Source: Crossiella sp. SN42 | GTDB taxonomy: Bacteria > Actinomycetota > Actinomycetes > Mycobacteriales > Pseudonocardiaceae | Length of the DNA stretch: 64,000 nucleotides | NCBI RefSeq assembly: GCF_023897065.1 | Contig: NZ_JAMHIV010000025.1 | Location: forward strand, 103,245 to 167,244 | Direction of reading: 5' to 3' | In this document: piece by piece, positions 1 through 10,404 of the stretch | Layout: each line of letters begins with the position of its first letter | Position numbering within the stretch: position 1 is the first letter of the stretch | Notes under the pieces: generated by a model | What the model was told of the DNA's origin: nothing | Database searches by the model: none | Seen by the model: the letters and a program-made list of their open reading frames with translations, nothing else | Made by a program: the position numbers and the translations under genes

Positions 1-1
1 G

Positions 2-397
2 GTGCTCAGCACCGACGCCGGCCTGGACTACACCCTGTTCGAGGTCAACGACTTCGCCGCCATCTCCAGCTTCGGCTACCTGGAGCTGGACGCCAGGGTG
101 CCCGCGGTCGGTGAGCGGATGTACGTGATCGGCCACCCGGCGGGCAAGCTCAAGAAGCTCTCGCTCAAGGACGACCAGAGCCCCAGCGGCAACTGCCAGG
201 TCCGCGCGGTGCGGGTGAACGGCAGCAGCTCGCAGAGCGACATCTCCTACATGTGCGACACCGAGGGCGGCTCCTCCGGCTCGCCGGTGCTCTCCGGCCA
301 GACGCACAAGGTGATCGGCCTGCACCACTTCGGCGGCTGCCCGAACCAGGGCGTGCGCATCGACCTGGTGGCGCAGAAGATCGGCAACCTGCTCTGA
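2..397 (+). CDS. Trypsin-like serine protease, C-terminal part (cut by window edge)
   Basis: The reading frame is open from the window edge, so the N-terminus, signal peptide and probably the catalytic His are missing. The visible 131 residues contain DYTLFEV, which fits the strand carrying the catalytic Asp, an oxyanion/substrate region (VIGHPAG), and the nucleophile motif GGSSGSPV with the active Ser near nucleotide 274. It ends with the GLHHFGGC strand of a chymotrypsin-fold barrel. The style (IGHPAG, SSGSP) is that of trypsin-2/V8-like secreted peptidases rather than classical GDSGGP trypsins. A perfect hairpin follows the stop. It is probably exported, like two other proteases at 17469-18861. 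The family is fairly sure, the substrate unknown. Confidence 0.8.
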   Translation: MLSTDAGLDYTLFEVNDFAAISSFGYLELDARVPAVGERMYVIGHPAGKLKKLSLKDDQSPSGNCQVRAVRVNGSSSQSDISYMCDTEGGSSGSPVLSGQTHKVIGLHHFGGCPNQGVRIDLVAQKIGNLL

Positions 398-403
398 GTT
401 CCC

Positions 404-443
404 GGCCCGCCCGGCCGACCCCACAACGGCCGGGCGGGCCTTT
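404..443 (+). terminator. Rho-independent terminator of the protease gene
   Basis: A perfect 14-bp GC stem (404-417 with 427-440) and 9-nt loop are followed by TTT, 6 nt after the protease stop. The convergent epimerase gene ends at 483, so the stem may serve both strands. Confidence 0.75.
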
Positions 444-482
444 CCGCACCGGGCGGCCCACGCCACCGGGCCGCCCCGCGCG

Positions 483-1478
483 TCACAGGGCCGCCAGCAC
501 CTCCGCTTCCTCGGCCGGGGACAGCCCGGCCTTGCGCTCCCGGTCCAGCCCCAGCTCGCGCTCCCAGGCCAGCGTGTCCACCGCGGTCTGCGCGACGGGC
601 CGGATGGTCAGGCCCGCGTCCAGCGCGGGCCGCGCCTGGTGCGAGGCCATCCCGTCGTAGTCCGGCGGCAGCCACAGCGGCAGCGACCGCGGCCCGCCCC
701 ACGGGTTGACCTTCAGCTCGGCCAGCTTCGCCTCGGGCACCAGCACCGGCTCCACCTCGCCACCGACCGCCTCCCGGATCTCGCCGAGGAACTCCGGCAG
801 CGGCGCGGGCGTGCTGATCGCGTCGAAGGTGCCACCGAGCCGCTGCTCGGCGGCCAGCACGATCCAGGCCGCGAAGTCCCGCACGTCGATGTGCTGGCAC
901 AGCCGGTCAGGGGCATCGGGCAGCACCACCCGGCCGCCGCGGGCGAACCGGGCCGGCCAGTAGCCGAAGCGGTCGGAGAGGTCGCCCGGTCCGGTGATCA
1001 GCCCAGGGCGCGGGATGAACGCGGCCTCGCCGAAGACCTCGCGCACCGCGTTCTCCGAGGCCACCTTGATCTGCCCGTAGCGCTCGGCCACCTCGGCGGT
1101 GGGCCGCCCGGCCGCGTCCTCTTCCAGCGGCTCGACCAGCGGCCCGGCCACACCCTGGCCAGGGGTGGCGTTGTCGGCGTACACGCTGATGGTCGAGACG
1201 AAGGTCCAGTGCGCCGCGTTCTTCGCCAGTGTGGCGAGCGCGTCCCGGACCCACGGGAAGGAGATCCTCGCCACGTCCACCACCGCGTCGAAGCGCTCCC
1301 CGGCCAGTGCCGCGAGCCCGTCCGGCCGCTCCCGGTCCACCACCGCGACGGCCGCCCCGGCAGGCACCTGACCGGACACTCCCCGGACCGCGCACACCAC
1401 CTCATGCCCACGTCGCAACGCTTCTTCGGCGACGGCCTTCGACACGAAGATCGTCCCGCCCAGTACCAGGATCCGCAT
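483..1478 (-). CDS. NAD(P)-dependent epimerase/dehydratase family protein
   Basis: A 331-residue extended-type SDR protein. The N-terminus MRILVLGGTIFVSKAVAEE is a Rossmann dinucleotide-binding loop (GGTxF variant). An FVSTISVY segment supplies the Ser of the SDR triad and a YGQIK segment supplies the Tyr and Lys (YxxxK). The ATG at 1478 is chosen because it places the glycine loop at the N-terminus; the frame stays open far upstream as a shadow of the purine genes. It faces purS across a 154-bp divergent region. The substrate cannot be read from sequence; nucleotide-sugar or isoflavone-reductase-like activity is possible. It has no operon partner. Confidence 0.8.
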   Translation of the reverse strand: MRILVLGGTIFVSKAVAEEALRRGHEVVCAVRGVSGQVPAGAAVAVVDRERPDGLAALAGERFDAVVDVARISFPWVRDALATLAKNAAHWTFVSTISVYADNATPGQGVAGPLVEPLEEDAAGRPTAEVAERYGQIKVASENAVREVFGEAAFIPRPGLITGPGDLSDRFGYWPARFARGGRVVLPDAPDRLCQHIDVRDFAAWIVLAAEQRLGGTFDAISTPAPLPEFLGEIREAVGGEVEPVLVPEAKLAELKVNPWGGPRSLPLWLPPDYDGMASHQARPALDAGLTIRPVAQTAVDTLAWERELGLDRERKAGLSPAEEAEVLAAL

Positions 1479-1632
1479 GACCCTCACCTTCCTGGACCGG
1501 TCCCGCGGCCGCGAGCGATCTCTCGCAGAGCGAACGGGGTGAGAGCGGTAACGCAGCGAGCGCGTGGAGTGAACAAGCAGGTCAGGTAGGCTCCTCTCGT
1601 CCCGCTTCCCGGCAAAATCCAGGAGCATTCGC

Positions 1633-1872
1633 GTGGCCCGAGTCGTCGTCGACGTCATGCCCAAGCAGGAGATCCTCGATCCGCAAGGACAGGCGGTGGC
1701 GAATGCGCTGCCCCGTCTCGGATTCGATGGCATCGCCTCCGTCCGCCAAGGCAAGCATTTCGAGCTGGAGGTCGACGACAACGTCGACGACGAAGCTCTC
1801 GCGAAGATCGCCGAGACCTTCCTGGCCAATCCGGTGATCGAGGACTGGACCGTCCGCCGGATCGAGTCATGA
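1633..1872 (+). CDS. purS: Phosphoribosylformylglycinamidine synthase subunit PurS
   Basis: A 79-residue protein of normal PurS length that starts [18 protein letters not shown] and contains GLGF-like [19 protein letters not shown]. PurS is the small structural subunit that joins PurQ and PurL in the multi-subunit FGAM synthase of Gram-positive bacteria and actinomycetes. This complex converts FGAR, glutamine and ATP to FGAM, the fourth step of purine synthesis. The GTG start at 1633 is preceded by CCAGGAG. The stop overlaps the purQ ATG by 4 nt, so translation is coupled. Confidence 0.95.
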   Translation: MARVVVDVMPKQEILDPQGQAVANALPRLGFDGIASVRQGKHFELEVDDNVDDEALAKIAETFLANPVIEDWTVRRIES

Positions 1873-2542
1873 GCCCCAAGATCGGGGTCATCACCTTCCC
1901 CGGCACCCTCGACGACGTCGACGCCCAGCGCGCCGTGCGGTTCGCCGAGGCAGAGGCCGTCCCGCTGTGGCACGCCGACGCGGACCTGCGCGGCGTGGAC
2001 GCGGTGGTCGTGCCCGGGGGCTTCTCCTACGGCGACTACCTGCGTGCAGGCGCGATCGCCCGGTTCGCCCCGGTGATGGGCGAGGTGGTCAGCGCGGCGG
2101 CCAAGGGCATGCCGGTGCTGGGCATCTGCAACGGTTTCCAGATCCTCTGCGAGGCCGGGCTGCTGCCCGGCGCGCTGGTCCGCAACGCCGGACTGCACTT
2201 CGTCTGCCGGGACCAGTGGCTGCGGGTGGAGAACAACACCACCGCGTGGACCACCCGGTACGACAAGGGCGCGGAGATCCTGGTGCCGCTGAAGTCCGGC
2301 GAGGGCCGCTACGTCGCAGATAAGTCCATTGTGGACGAACTGGAGGCGGAGGGCCGGGTGGTGTTCCGCTACGTCGGCGACAACCCCAACGGCGCGCTGA
2401 ACGACATCGCGGGCATCAGCAGTGCCAACGGCCGCGTCGTCGGCCTGATGCCGCACCCCGAGCACGCGATCGAGGCCCTCACCGGCCCGACCGACGACGG
2501 CCTCGGCCTGTTCCTGTCCGTTCTCGACTCGCTGGTGGCGGC

Positions 2543-2546
<4 letters not shown>
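1869..2546 (+). CDS. purQ: Phosphoribosylformylglycinamidine synthase, glutaminase subunit PurQ
   Basis: A 225-residue class I glutamine amidotransferase that supplies ammonia to PurL. The nucleophile elbow GICNGFQIL puts the catalytic Cys at residue 87. The C-terminal MPHPEHAIE supplies the His and Glu of the triad. It overlaps purS (ATGA) and purL (GTGA) by 4 nt each. A copy of the dispersed 13-bp element GTCCNNTGTGGAC lies in this gene at 2324-2336, encoding Ser-Ile-Val-Asp with the rare Ile codon ATT. Confidence 0.95.
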
Positions 2547-4834
<2,288 letters not shown>

Positions 4835-4849
4835 GTTTTCCGCTGTGCA

Positions 4850-4880
4850 CGGGGGCGGTGTCCGATGGGCGCCGCCCCCG
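4850..4880 (+). terminator. Terminator after purSQL
   Basis: A perfect 9-bp stem CGGGGGCGG / CCGCCCCCG (4850-4858 and 4872-4880) begins 16 nt after the purL stop and just before the end of the convergent small gene. There is no T-tract, as is common in GC-rich actinomycetes. Confidence 0.6.
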
Positions 4881-4887
4881 AGGCGTC

Positions 4888-5082
4888 TCAGCCGGTGGCC
4901 CGCCTGCGGCTGGTCGCGGTGAGCAGCAGGACCAGGCCGATCAGGCCGAGGGTGACGCCGGTGAGCAGTTGCAGGTGCTCGGGGACCATGTGCATCAACA
5001 GCCAGCCCTCGCCACCGACCTGCCTGGCGATGAGCCCGCCGAAGCCCTGGATCATGGCTACGATCCCGAACACTTCGAGCAT
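4888..5082 (-). CDS. Small two-helix membrane protein, unknown function
   Basis: A 64-residue protein with two hydrophobic stretches: LEVFGIVAMIQGFGGLIA and, after a short polar loop containing GEGWLLMHMVPEHLQ, LLTGVTLGLIGLVLLLTA. It ends in a basic tail TSRRRATG. The ATG at 5082 has AGAAGGA about 10 nt upstream. An in-frame longer version to 5121 would add a polar N-terminus with no ribosome site, so the short form is preferred. No family is recognised. The gene is single, between the purL terminator and a pentapeptide-repeat gene on the same strand. Confidence 0.6.
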   Translation of the reverse strand: MLEVFGIVAMIQGFGGLIARQVGGEGWLLMHMVPEHLQLLTGVTLGLIGLVLLLTATSRRRATG

Positions 5083-5160
5083 GGCCGCGTTCCTTCTTTC
5101 CCTATGTGGTCCACCCGACACGCACTGTTGTGACCCGACTGTAGTGAAAACGCGCCCTGG

Positions 5161-6036
5161 CTACGAACAAGGCTGCTCCGGGCTGTGGAAAGTCGCGCGG
5201 GCCGGGTCCGGGCGCACGTCCCAGGCCACGCTGCCGAGACCGCAGCGGCGGTGGAAGGTGGCGCCGGTCCAGTTCAGCGGCCCCCGGAACCTGGCCCTGG
5301 TGAAGTAGACGTTGCCGTGGAACTCAGCCCCGTCCAGGTGGGTGACCCGGTGCAGGGTGGCGTCCTGGATCCGCAGGCCGCCGACCATCCGGCCGCTGAG
5401 GTCGAGGCGGCTCAGCGTGGCGCCCATCAGGTCCAGGTTGTAGTGCGGCGCGTCCATGTCCGGTTTGGGCAGCAGGTCCCTGATCAGCTGCTGGGCGCTG
5501 CGCCGCACCTCGCCCTCGGTGGTGTACCGGTCATTGGCGTCGATCTCGAACGGGCGGCGCAGGTAGGCGCACAGCACGTCCAGCACGGTCTGGGTGTACT
5601 CCGGGCGGCTCCTGGCGATACCGGCCAGCGCGTGCAGCGCGCCCACCCGCACCTGGTCCGCCTCGTGCCCGAGCAGCTCCACCGCCTTGGCGAAGCGCTC
5701 GTCGCTGACCCGCTCCCGGTCGTGCTCGGCCCGCTCGGTGTCCAGCCGCTGCCGCTTCTCCTCAACCTGGCGCCGCCGGTCGTTGAGCCAGAGCGCGTAC
5801 AGCGCCACCACCGAGCCCGCGCCCAGCCCGCCGGTCTTGATCGCCTCGGTCAGCCCCGCCTTCGGATCAGCCAGCAACAGACCGCCGCCGACCAGCAGCA
5901 TCGTGCTGATCGCGAGCAGCACCGTGCCGGTGAGCACCATGCCCTGCCTGCGCCGGACCATGCCCAGGCCGAGCACCCCCGCGGCCACCACGACCCCGCC
6001 GATCCCCGGTCCCAGCAGCCACCATCCGTTGTCCAC
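5161..6036 (-). CDS. Membrane-anchored pentapeptide-repeat protein
   Basis: A 291-residue protein starting at GTG 6036. Two or three N-terminal transmembrane segments (WWLLGPGIGGVVVAAGVLGL, an MVLTGTVLLAISTMLLVGGG stretch and GSVVALYALWL) are followed by a charged, probably coiled-coil segment (RRRQVEEKRQRLDTERAEHDRERV). Next comes an alpha-helical region (FAKAVELLGHEADQVRVGALHALAGIAR) and a C-terminal pentapeptide-repeat-like part (LMGATLSRLDLSGRMVGGLR, FHGNVYFTRARFRGPLNWTGATF). This layout is common in actinomycetes and the function is unknown. It is divergent from the methyltransferase pair, with about 80 bp between the starts. Upstream ATG/GTG codons in frame would run into the neighbour's coding start. 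Confidence 0.75.
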   Translation of the reverse strand: MDNGWWLLGPGIGGVVVAAGVLGLGMVRRRQGMVLTGTVLLAISTMLLVGGGLLLADPKAGLTEAIKTGGLGAGSVVALYALWLNDRRRQVEEKRQRLDTERAEHDRERVSDERFAKAVELLGHEADQVRVGALHALAGIARSRPEYTQTVLDVLCAYLRRPFEIDANDRYTTEGEVRRSAQQLIRDLLPKPDMDAPHYNLDLMGATLSRLDLSGRMVGGLRIQDATLHRVTHLDGAEFHGNVYFTRARFRGPLNWTGATFHRRCGLGSVAWDVRPDPARATFHSPEQPCS

Positions 6037-6115
6037 GCCAAGATCGTGCCGCCATTCGAGTGGTCGTTCAACGGTGAACCGCTGTCCGTTTCGTCTGGTC
6101 GTATGCTCGCGGGCT

Positions 6116-6922
6116 GTGGAACGCCCGAACTGGGCGCCGGGCGAGCTGGACCTGACCGTGCCGAGCACGGCCCGGGTCTACGACTTCTACCTCGGCGGCT
6201 CACACAACTTCGCGGTGGACCGGGCCCAGGCGCGCCAGGCGATCGAGCAGTGGCCACTGCTGCCCGCCGCACTGCGCGCGAACCGGGCCTTCCTGCGCCG
6301 CGCCGTCCGATTCTGCGTCGACCAGGGCATCCGTCAGTTCCTGGACATCGGCTCCGGCATCCCCACCGTGGGCAACGTGCACGAGATCGCCCAGGCCGCG
6401 GACCCGGAGTGCCGGATCGTCTACGTGGACGTGGACCCGATCGCGGTGGCGCACAGCAAGGCCATGCTGGCCGGCAACGAGCGCACCGCGGTCATCCAGG
6501 CCGACCTGCGCAAACCCGGGGACGTGCTGGACAGCCCCGAGCTGACCGGCCTGCTCGACCTGAGCCAGCCGACCGCGGTGCTCTTCGTCGCGGTGCTGCA
6601 CTTCGTGCCCGACGCCGACGACCCGGCCGGGTTGGTTCGCCGCTACCTGGACGCGGTGCCCTCCGGCAGCTACCTGGTGCTCTCGCACGGCAGCAGCGAG
6701 GGCGCGCCGAAGCAGGCCGCCGAGCACGAGGACCTCTACCAGCGCACCGGCACCCAGATCTGGATGCGCTCGCACGAGCGGGTGCTCACCTACTTCGGCG
6801 ACTGCGAGCTGCTGCCGCCGGGACTGGTGCAGATGACCCAGTGGCGGCCGGAGCCGGAGGATGAGTTCTTCGGCCCGCCCGAGCAGCTCAGCGGCTTCAC
6901 CGGCGTCGGCTACAAGGCCTGA
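6116..6922 (+). CDS. SAM-dependent methyltransferase, Methyltransf_19 (DUF574) family, copy 1
   Basis: A 268-residue protein of the actinobacterial S-adenosylmethionine methyltransferase family PF04672. It shows the family N-terminal signature STARVYDFYLGGSHNFAVDR, the SAM-binding loop FLDIGSGIPTVGNVHE, an acidic strand VYVDVDPIAVAHS, and VLHFVPDADDPAGLV. The GTG at 6116 is the only start giving the family's normal N-terminus; the nearby ATG at 6103 is out of frame. The natural substrate of these enzymes is unknown. They are strongly expanded in Streptomyces and Pseudonocardiales. The next gene starts 4 nt after this stop and is a clear paralogue. Confidence 0.88.
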   Translation: MERPNWAPGELDLTVPSTARVYDFYLGGSHNFAVDRAQARQAIEQWPLLPAALRANRAFLRRAVRFCVDQGIRQFLDIGSGIPTVGNVHEIAQAADPECRIVYVDVDPIAVAHSKAMLAGNERTAVIQADLRKPGDVLDSPELTGLLDLSQPTAVLFVAVLHFVPDADDPAGLVRRYLDAVPSGSYLVLSHGSSEGAPKQAAEHEDLYQRTGTQIWMRSHERVLTYFGDCELLPPGLVQMTQWRPEPEDEFFGPPEQLSGFTGVGYKA

Positions 6923-6925
6923 GCC

Positions 6926-7735
6926 GTGCGCCAGGAACACGGCTGGGTGCCGCCGGAGATCGACCTCAGCAAGCCGAGCGCGGCCCGGGTCTACGACTAC
7001 TACCTGGGCGGCTCGCACAACTTCGCGGTGGACCGGGAGCTGGCCAGGGTGGCCATCGAGGACTGGCCCGAGCTGCCGATGATCATGCAGGCGAACCGGG
7101 CGTTCCTGCGCCGCGCGGTGAAGTTCTGCGTACAAGCCGGGATACGCCAGTTCCTGGACATCGGGTCCGGAATACCGACGGTCGGCAATGTGCACGAGGT
7201 GGCCCAGGAACTGGAGCCCGAGTGCCGGGTGGTCTATGTCGATATTGACCCGGTTGCCGTAGCGCACAGCCGAATCATGCTCGCGGGTAACGATTTCTCC
7301 GAGATCGTGCAGGCCGACTTGCGGCAACCCGAACGGGTGCTGGACGCCACCGAGGTTCGCGGACTACTGGATTTGTCCCAGCCGGTGGCGGTGCTGATGG
7401 TCGCGGTGCTGCACTTCGTGCCGGACGAGGCCGACCCGGCCGGGCTGGTCCGCCGCTACCTGGACGCGGTCGCGCCGGGCAGCTTCCTGGTCCTCTCGCA
7501 CGCCTGCCTCGAGGGTGCCGGGGAGCAGGCCGAGTTCCACCAGAAGCTCTACCGGCGGGCGGGCAGCGCGTTGACCATGCGCACGGTTGAGCAGGTCGCG
7601 GGCCTGTTCGGGGACTGCGCGCTGGTGGAGCCGGGCCTGGTGCGGCTGCCGCTGTGGCGGCCGGAGCCCGCCGCGCTGCCGGCGGGGGACCCGGCAGTTT
7701 TCGCCGGGTTCGCGGCGGTCGGCCAGAAGGTCTAG
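6926..7735 (+). CDS. SAM-dependent methyltransferase, Methyltransf_19 (DUF574) family, copy 2
   Basis: A 269-residue paralogue of the preceding protein, aligning with it over its full length. It shares ARVYDYYLGGSHNFAVDRE, FLDIGSGIPTVGNVHEVAQE, YVDIDPVAVAHSRIMLAGN and LLDLSQPVAVLMVAVLHFV. Divergence is highest in the last 70 residues, which probably shape the substrate pocket. The GTG start lies 4 nt after the upstream stop, so the pair is one transcription unit created by tandem duplication. Between about 7140 and 7380 the codon choice is less GC-rich (for example gtcggcaatgtgcac and gtctatgtcgatattgac) than in copy 1. This hints that the copies did not arise by recent exact duplication. Confidence 0.87.
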   Translation: MRQEHGWVPPEIDLSKPSAARVYDYYLGGSHNFAVDRELARVAIEDWPELPMIMQANRAFLRRAVKFCVQAGIRQFLDIGSGIPTVGNVHEVAQELEPECRVVYVDIDPVAVAHSRIMLAGNDFSEIVQADLRQPERVLDATEVRGLLDLSQPVAVLMVAVLHFVPDEADPAGLVRRYLDAVAPGSFLVLSHACLEGAGEQAEFHQKLYRRAGSALTMRTVEQVAGLFGDCALVEPGLVRLPLWRPEPAALPAGDPAVFAGFAAVGQKV

Positions 7736-8149
7736 ACCATGTGGCCAGCGCAAACGACTCAGATGGCAACCATTCCCGGTTTTTCGGTCTTTCTGCCGCC
7801 CTCGGACACCGCTACCCTTCGGAGCGGCGAACCGATACGTGTCAGGGGAACTTGACCCGTTTTTTCCTGCGGCGATGGCGGAGAGTCGCCACCAGTCGCG
7901 TTATCGTAGAGTTATCACCCCATCAGCGAAGATCCCGCAGGTGACGAGTGAGAGGATCAGGACGATGTGTCGACCCGCTCCCACTTCGCTGATCTTCGCC
8001 AGTGTGCGCCACGTCATGGAATTGCCGCCCAGCTTCGGGATTGTTGATGCAGGGCTCGTCTCCGCGGCGTTGACCACGGCAAACTGGGCCCAGGAGGACA
8101 GCGGGCGACCCGGACGGTCTGGTTTGTGTGCCGCGGTCGGGCGATGGGT
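7736..8149 (+). other. 414-bp intergenic region before the cyclic-di-GMP gene
   Basis: There is no confident gene other than the small ORF described separately. The region is visibly less GC-rich. It contains a small stem CCGCT/AGCGG near 7810-7828, a weak dyad GTCA...TGAC followed by TTTTTT at 7861-7866 that may end the methyltransferase transcript, and possible -10-like hexamers (TATCGT, TAGAGT) at 7903-7913. I compared it by eye with GEMM and ydaO riboswitch consensus and found no convincing match. Confidence 0.4.
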
Positions 8150-8153
8150 ATGA
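7965..8153 (+). CDS. Possible 62-residue leader ORF coupled to the GGDEF-EAL gene
   Basis: The ATG at 7965 is preceded by GAGAGGA about 10 nt upstream. The frame encodes 62 residues (starts MCRPAPTSLIFASVRHVMEL, ends SGLCAAVGRWV) and stops at TGA 8151-8153. That stop overlaps the ATG at 8150 of the cyclic-di-GMP gene in the ATGA arrangement used by genuine gene pairs all over this window. No family is recognised and the codon bias is weak, so this could be chance. If real, it would couple or attenuate translation of the enzyme. Confidence 0.3.
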   Translation: MCRPAPTSLIFASVRHVMELPPSFGIVDAGLVSAALTTANWAQEDSGRPGRSGLCAAVGRWV

Positions 8154-10312
8154 GTGCGACGAACAGCGATTCTTTCCGCCCTGGAAGGCTGCTGGTGACC
8201 GACGGCGCCGACCGAACCCACCAGGCCTGCGCGCGATTCGCCCGCAGCTGGGTCCGAGCCATCGCCGGGACCAGCTATGTCTCTCTCGGCTTGGCCGAGA
8301 CCGAACAGCTGCTGCTCGCGCACACCGAGCGCCTGGTCAAGGCGCTGTTCGCGGACCCGTTCCGGGCCACCCCGGCAAGGGAGATCGGTTTCCAGCTGGT
8401 CCAGGCGCATTTCACCGGAATCGAGACGCTGAGCCGCACGGTCGCGCTGCTGGGTGATGAGTTCCTCGCCGAGCTGCGGGTGGAGCCGGAGGAACGGCTG
8501 CAGGCCAGGATCGCCGCGCTGCAGGGCGCGCTGGCCGCCGGGTACGCCCAGGCGCTGCGCGAACGCACCCTGGACGAGCAGGAGGCGATCCGCCAGGCGG
8601 TGCTGGACGCCAGGGACGCCGCCGAGCACGCCCGCCGGGCCAGCGAGGCCCGCTTCCGGGCGGTGTTCACCGAGGCCGCGATCGGCATCGGCATCCTGGA
8701 CACCAACGGCCGGATCCTGGACGCCAACGCCTCGCTGCAGCACATGCTCGACTACAGCCTGGAAGAGCTGTGCCAGCGCAAGGGGCACGACGTGCTCTAC
8801 CCGCAGGACCGGCTGGACCTGCGCGAGATGTGCGCCTCGGTGGCCTCCGGCGCCCGCGACCACGTCCGGCTGGACTCCCGGCTGACCCGCAGGGACGGCC
8901 AGGAGATCTGGACGCACATCACCGTCTCGCTGATCAGGGACGAGCAGGGCGCGCCGAGGTACGTGGTGGCGATGATCGAGGACGTCACCGACCGCCACCT
9001 GTTGCAGACCCGCCTCCGGCACCAGGCCCTGCACGACCCGCTGACCGGCCTGTCCAACCGCGCGCTGTTCCTGGACGAGCTGGCCACCGCCTTCGCCCGC
9101 AAGGAGCCGCAGGCCAGGGTCGGGCTGTGCTACCTGGACCTGGACGGGTTCAAGGTGATCAACGACAGCCTCGGCCACGACATCGGCGACCAGCTGCTGG
9201 TCGCGGTGGCCCGGCGGCTGGACGACTGCGTGTCCGGGCCGGGCAGGCTGGTGGCCAGGATGGGCGGGGACGAGTTCGTCATCCTGCTCGATGGCACCGC
9301 GGGCACCGACGAGGTCATCGCGGTCGCCGAGCAGGTGCTGGACGCGCTGGTCGAGCCGATCAAGGTGGCCGGGCACGAGCTGTCCATCTCGGCCAGCATC
9401 GGCATCGTGGAGCGGCCGACCAGCACCGCCTGCCCCGCGGACCTGATGCGGGACGCCGACATCACGCTGTACTGGGCCAAGGCCGACGGCAAGAGCCGCT
9501 GGGCCCTGTTCGACGAGGAGCGCAACGCCCGCGAGGTGGCCCGCTTCACCCTGTCCGCGACCATGCCGGCGGCGCTGGAGCGCGGCGAGTTCTACGTGGA
9601 CTACCAGCCGCTGGTCCGGCTCACCGACACCGCCGTGGTCGGGGTGGAGGCGCTGGTCCGCTGGCAGCACCCGGAGTTCGGCAGGCTCGGCCCGGACCGG
9701 TTCATCGAGCTGGCCGAGGAGACCGGGCTGATCGTCTCGCTGGGCCGCTGGGTGCTGGAACAGGCCTGCCGCCAGGCCCGCAGCTGGATCGACGAGTTCG
9801 GCGCCGCCGCCCCGTTCGTCAGCGTGAACCTGGCCGTCCGCCAGCTCCGCGACGCCGGCCTGGTCGGCGACGTGGCCCGCATCCTGGCCGAGACCGGCCT
9901 GCCCGCGGGCAAGCTCCAACTGGAGCTCACCGAAAGCGCGATCATGGGCAACGCGGCCGAGCCGCTGGACGCCCTGTGCGCCCTGTCCGACATGGGCGTG
10001 CGCATCGCCATCGACGACTTCGGCACCGGCTACTCCAACCTGGCCTACCTCCGCCACCTGCCCGTGCACGAGCTCAAGATCGCGGGCTCGTTCGTCGAGG
10101 GCCTGCGCGCCGCCGCCGCGGGCGACGAGGTCGACCAGCAGATCGTGGCCACCCTGGTCTCCCTGGCCCACGCCCTCGGCCTCACCGTCACCGCCGAAGG
10201 CGTGGAAACCACCACCCAGGCCGAACGCCTGCGCGCCATCGGCTGCGACTCCGGCCAGGGCTGGCTCTTCGCCAAGCCCGGCCCACCGGCCAGCATCGAC
10301 GGCCTGCTCTAG
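8150..10312 (+). CDS. PAS-GGDEF-EAL cyclic-di-GMP synthase/phosphodiesterase
   Basis: A protein of about 720 residues. An N-terminal helical region (1-160) has no domain I can name. It is followed by a PAS sensor domain (about 166-285, FRAVFTEAAIGIGILDTNGR), a GGDEF domain with an intact GGDEF motif at 372-376, and an EAL domain with EAL at 500-502 plus intact ELTES and IDDFGTGYSNL metal/catalytic motifs. Both catalytic motifs are preserved, so either synthesis or hydrolysis of cyclic-di-GMP is possible, set by the PAS signal. No transmembrane segment is seen, so it is cytoplasmic. Starts at GTG 8126 and ATG 8144 are also in frame. ATG 8150 is chosen for its stop/start overlap with the small upstream ORF, but none has a strong ribosome site. 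Confidence 0.9.
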   Translation: MSATNSDSFRPGRLLVTDGADRTHQACARFARSWVRAIAGTSYVSLGLAETEQLLLAHTERLVKALFADPFRATPAREIGFQLVQAHFTGIETLSRTVALLGDEFLAELRVEPEERLQARIAALQGALAAGYAQALRERTLDEQEAIRQAVLDARDAAEHARRASEARFRAVFTEAAIGIGILDTNGRILDANASLQHMLDYSLEELCQRKGHDVLYPQDRLDLREMCASVASGARDHVRLDSRLTRRDGQEIWTHITVSLIRDEQGAPRYVVAMIEDVTDRHLLQTRLRHQALHDPLTGLSNRALFLDELATAFARKEPQARVGLCYLDLDGFKVINDSLGHDIGDQLLVAVARRLDDCVSGPGRLVARMGGDEFVILLDGTAGTDEVIAVAEQVLDALVEPIKVAGHELSISASIGIVERPTSTACPADLMRDADITLYWAKADGKSRWALFDEERNAREVARFTLSATMPAALERGEFYVDYQPLVRLTDTAVVGVEALVRWQHPEFGRLGPDRFIELAEETGLIVSLGRWVLEQACRQARSWIDEFGAAAPFVSVNLAVRQLRDAGLVGDVARILAETGLPAGKLQLELTESAIMGNAAEPLDALCALSDMGVRIAIDDFGTGYSNLAYLRHLPVHELKIAGSFVEGLRAAAAGDEVDQQIVATLVSLAHALGLTVTAEGVETTTQAERLRAIGCDSGQGWLFAKPGPPASIDGLL

Positions 10313-10329
10313 ACACTCCCTGCCTGCGC

Positions 10330-10357
10330 GGAACCACCCGTGCGAGCCGTGCGTCGT
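10330..10357 (+). promoter_or_regulatory. ECF-sigma-type promoter before the ESX cassette
   Basis: GGAACC (10330-10335), 16 nt, then CGTCGT (10352-10357) lies between the cyclic-di-GMP gene and the ESX-associated cassette, leaving a leader of about 40 nt. It fits the actinobacterial ECF consensus GGAAC-N16/17-CGTC, of the type recognised by mycobacterial SigM. The assignment to any particular sigma factor is inference. Confidence 0.5.
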
Positions 10358-10404
10358 TGGTACGGTGACCGTGGACGCGCACTGCGTGACGGAGGGGGAA
10401 CACA

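Noticed and set aside
7736..8149. A cyclic-di-GMP or cyclic-di-AMP riboswitch before the GGDEF-EAL gene
   Set aside because: No recognisable GEMM or ydaO conserved core by eye. Only small weak stems. A covariance-model search would be decisive.
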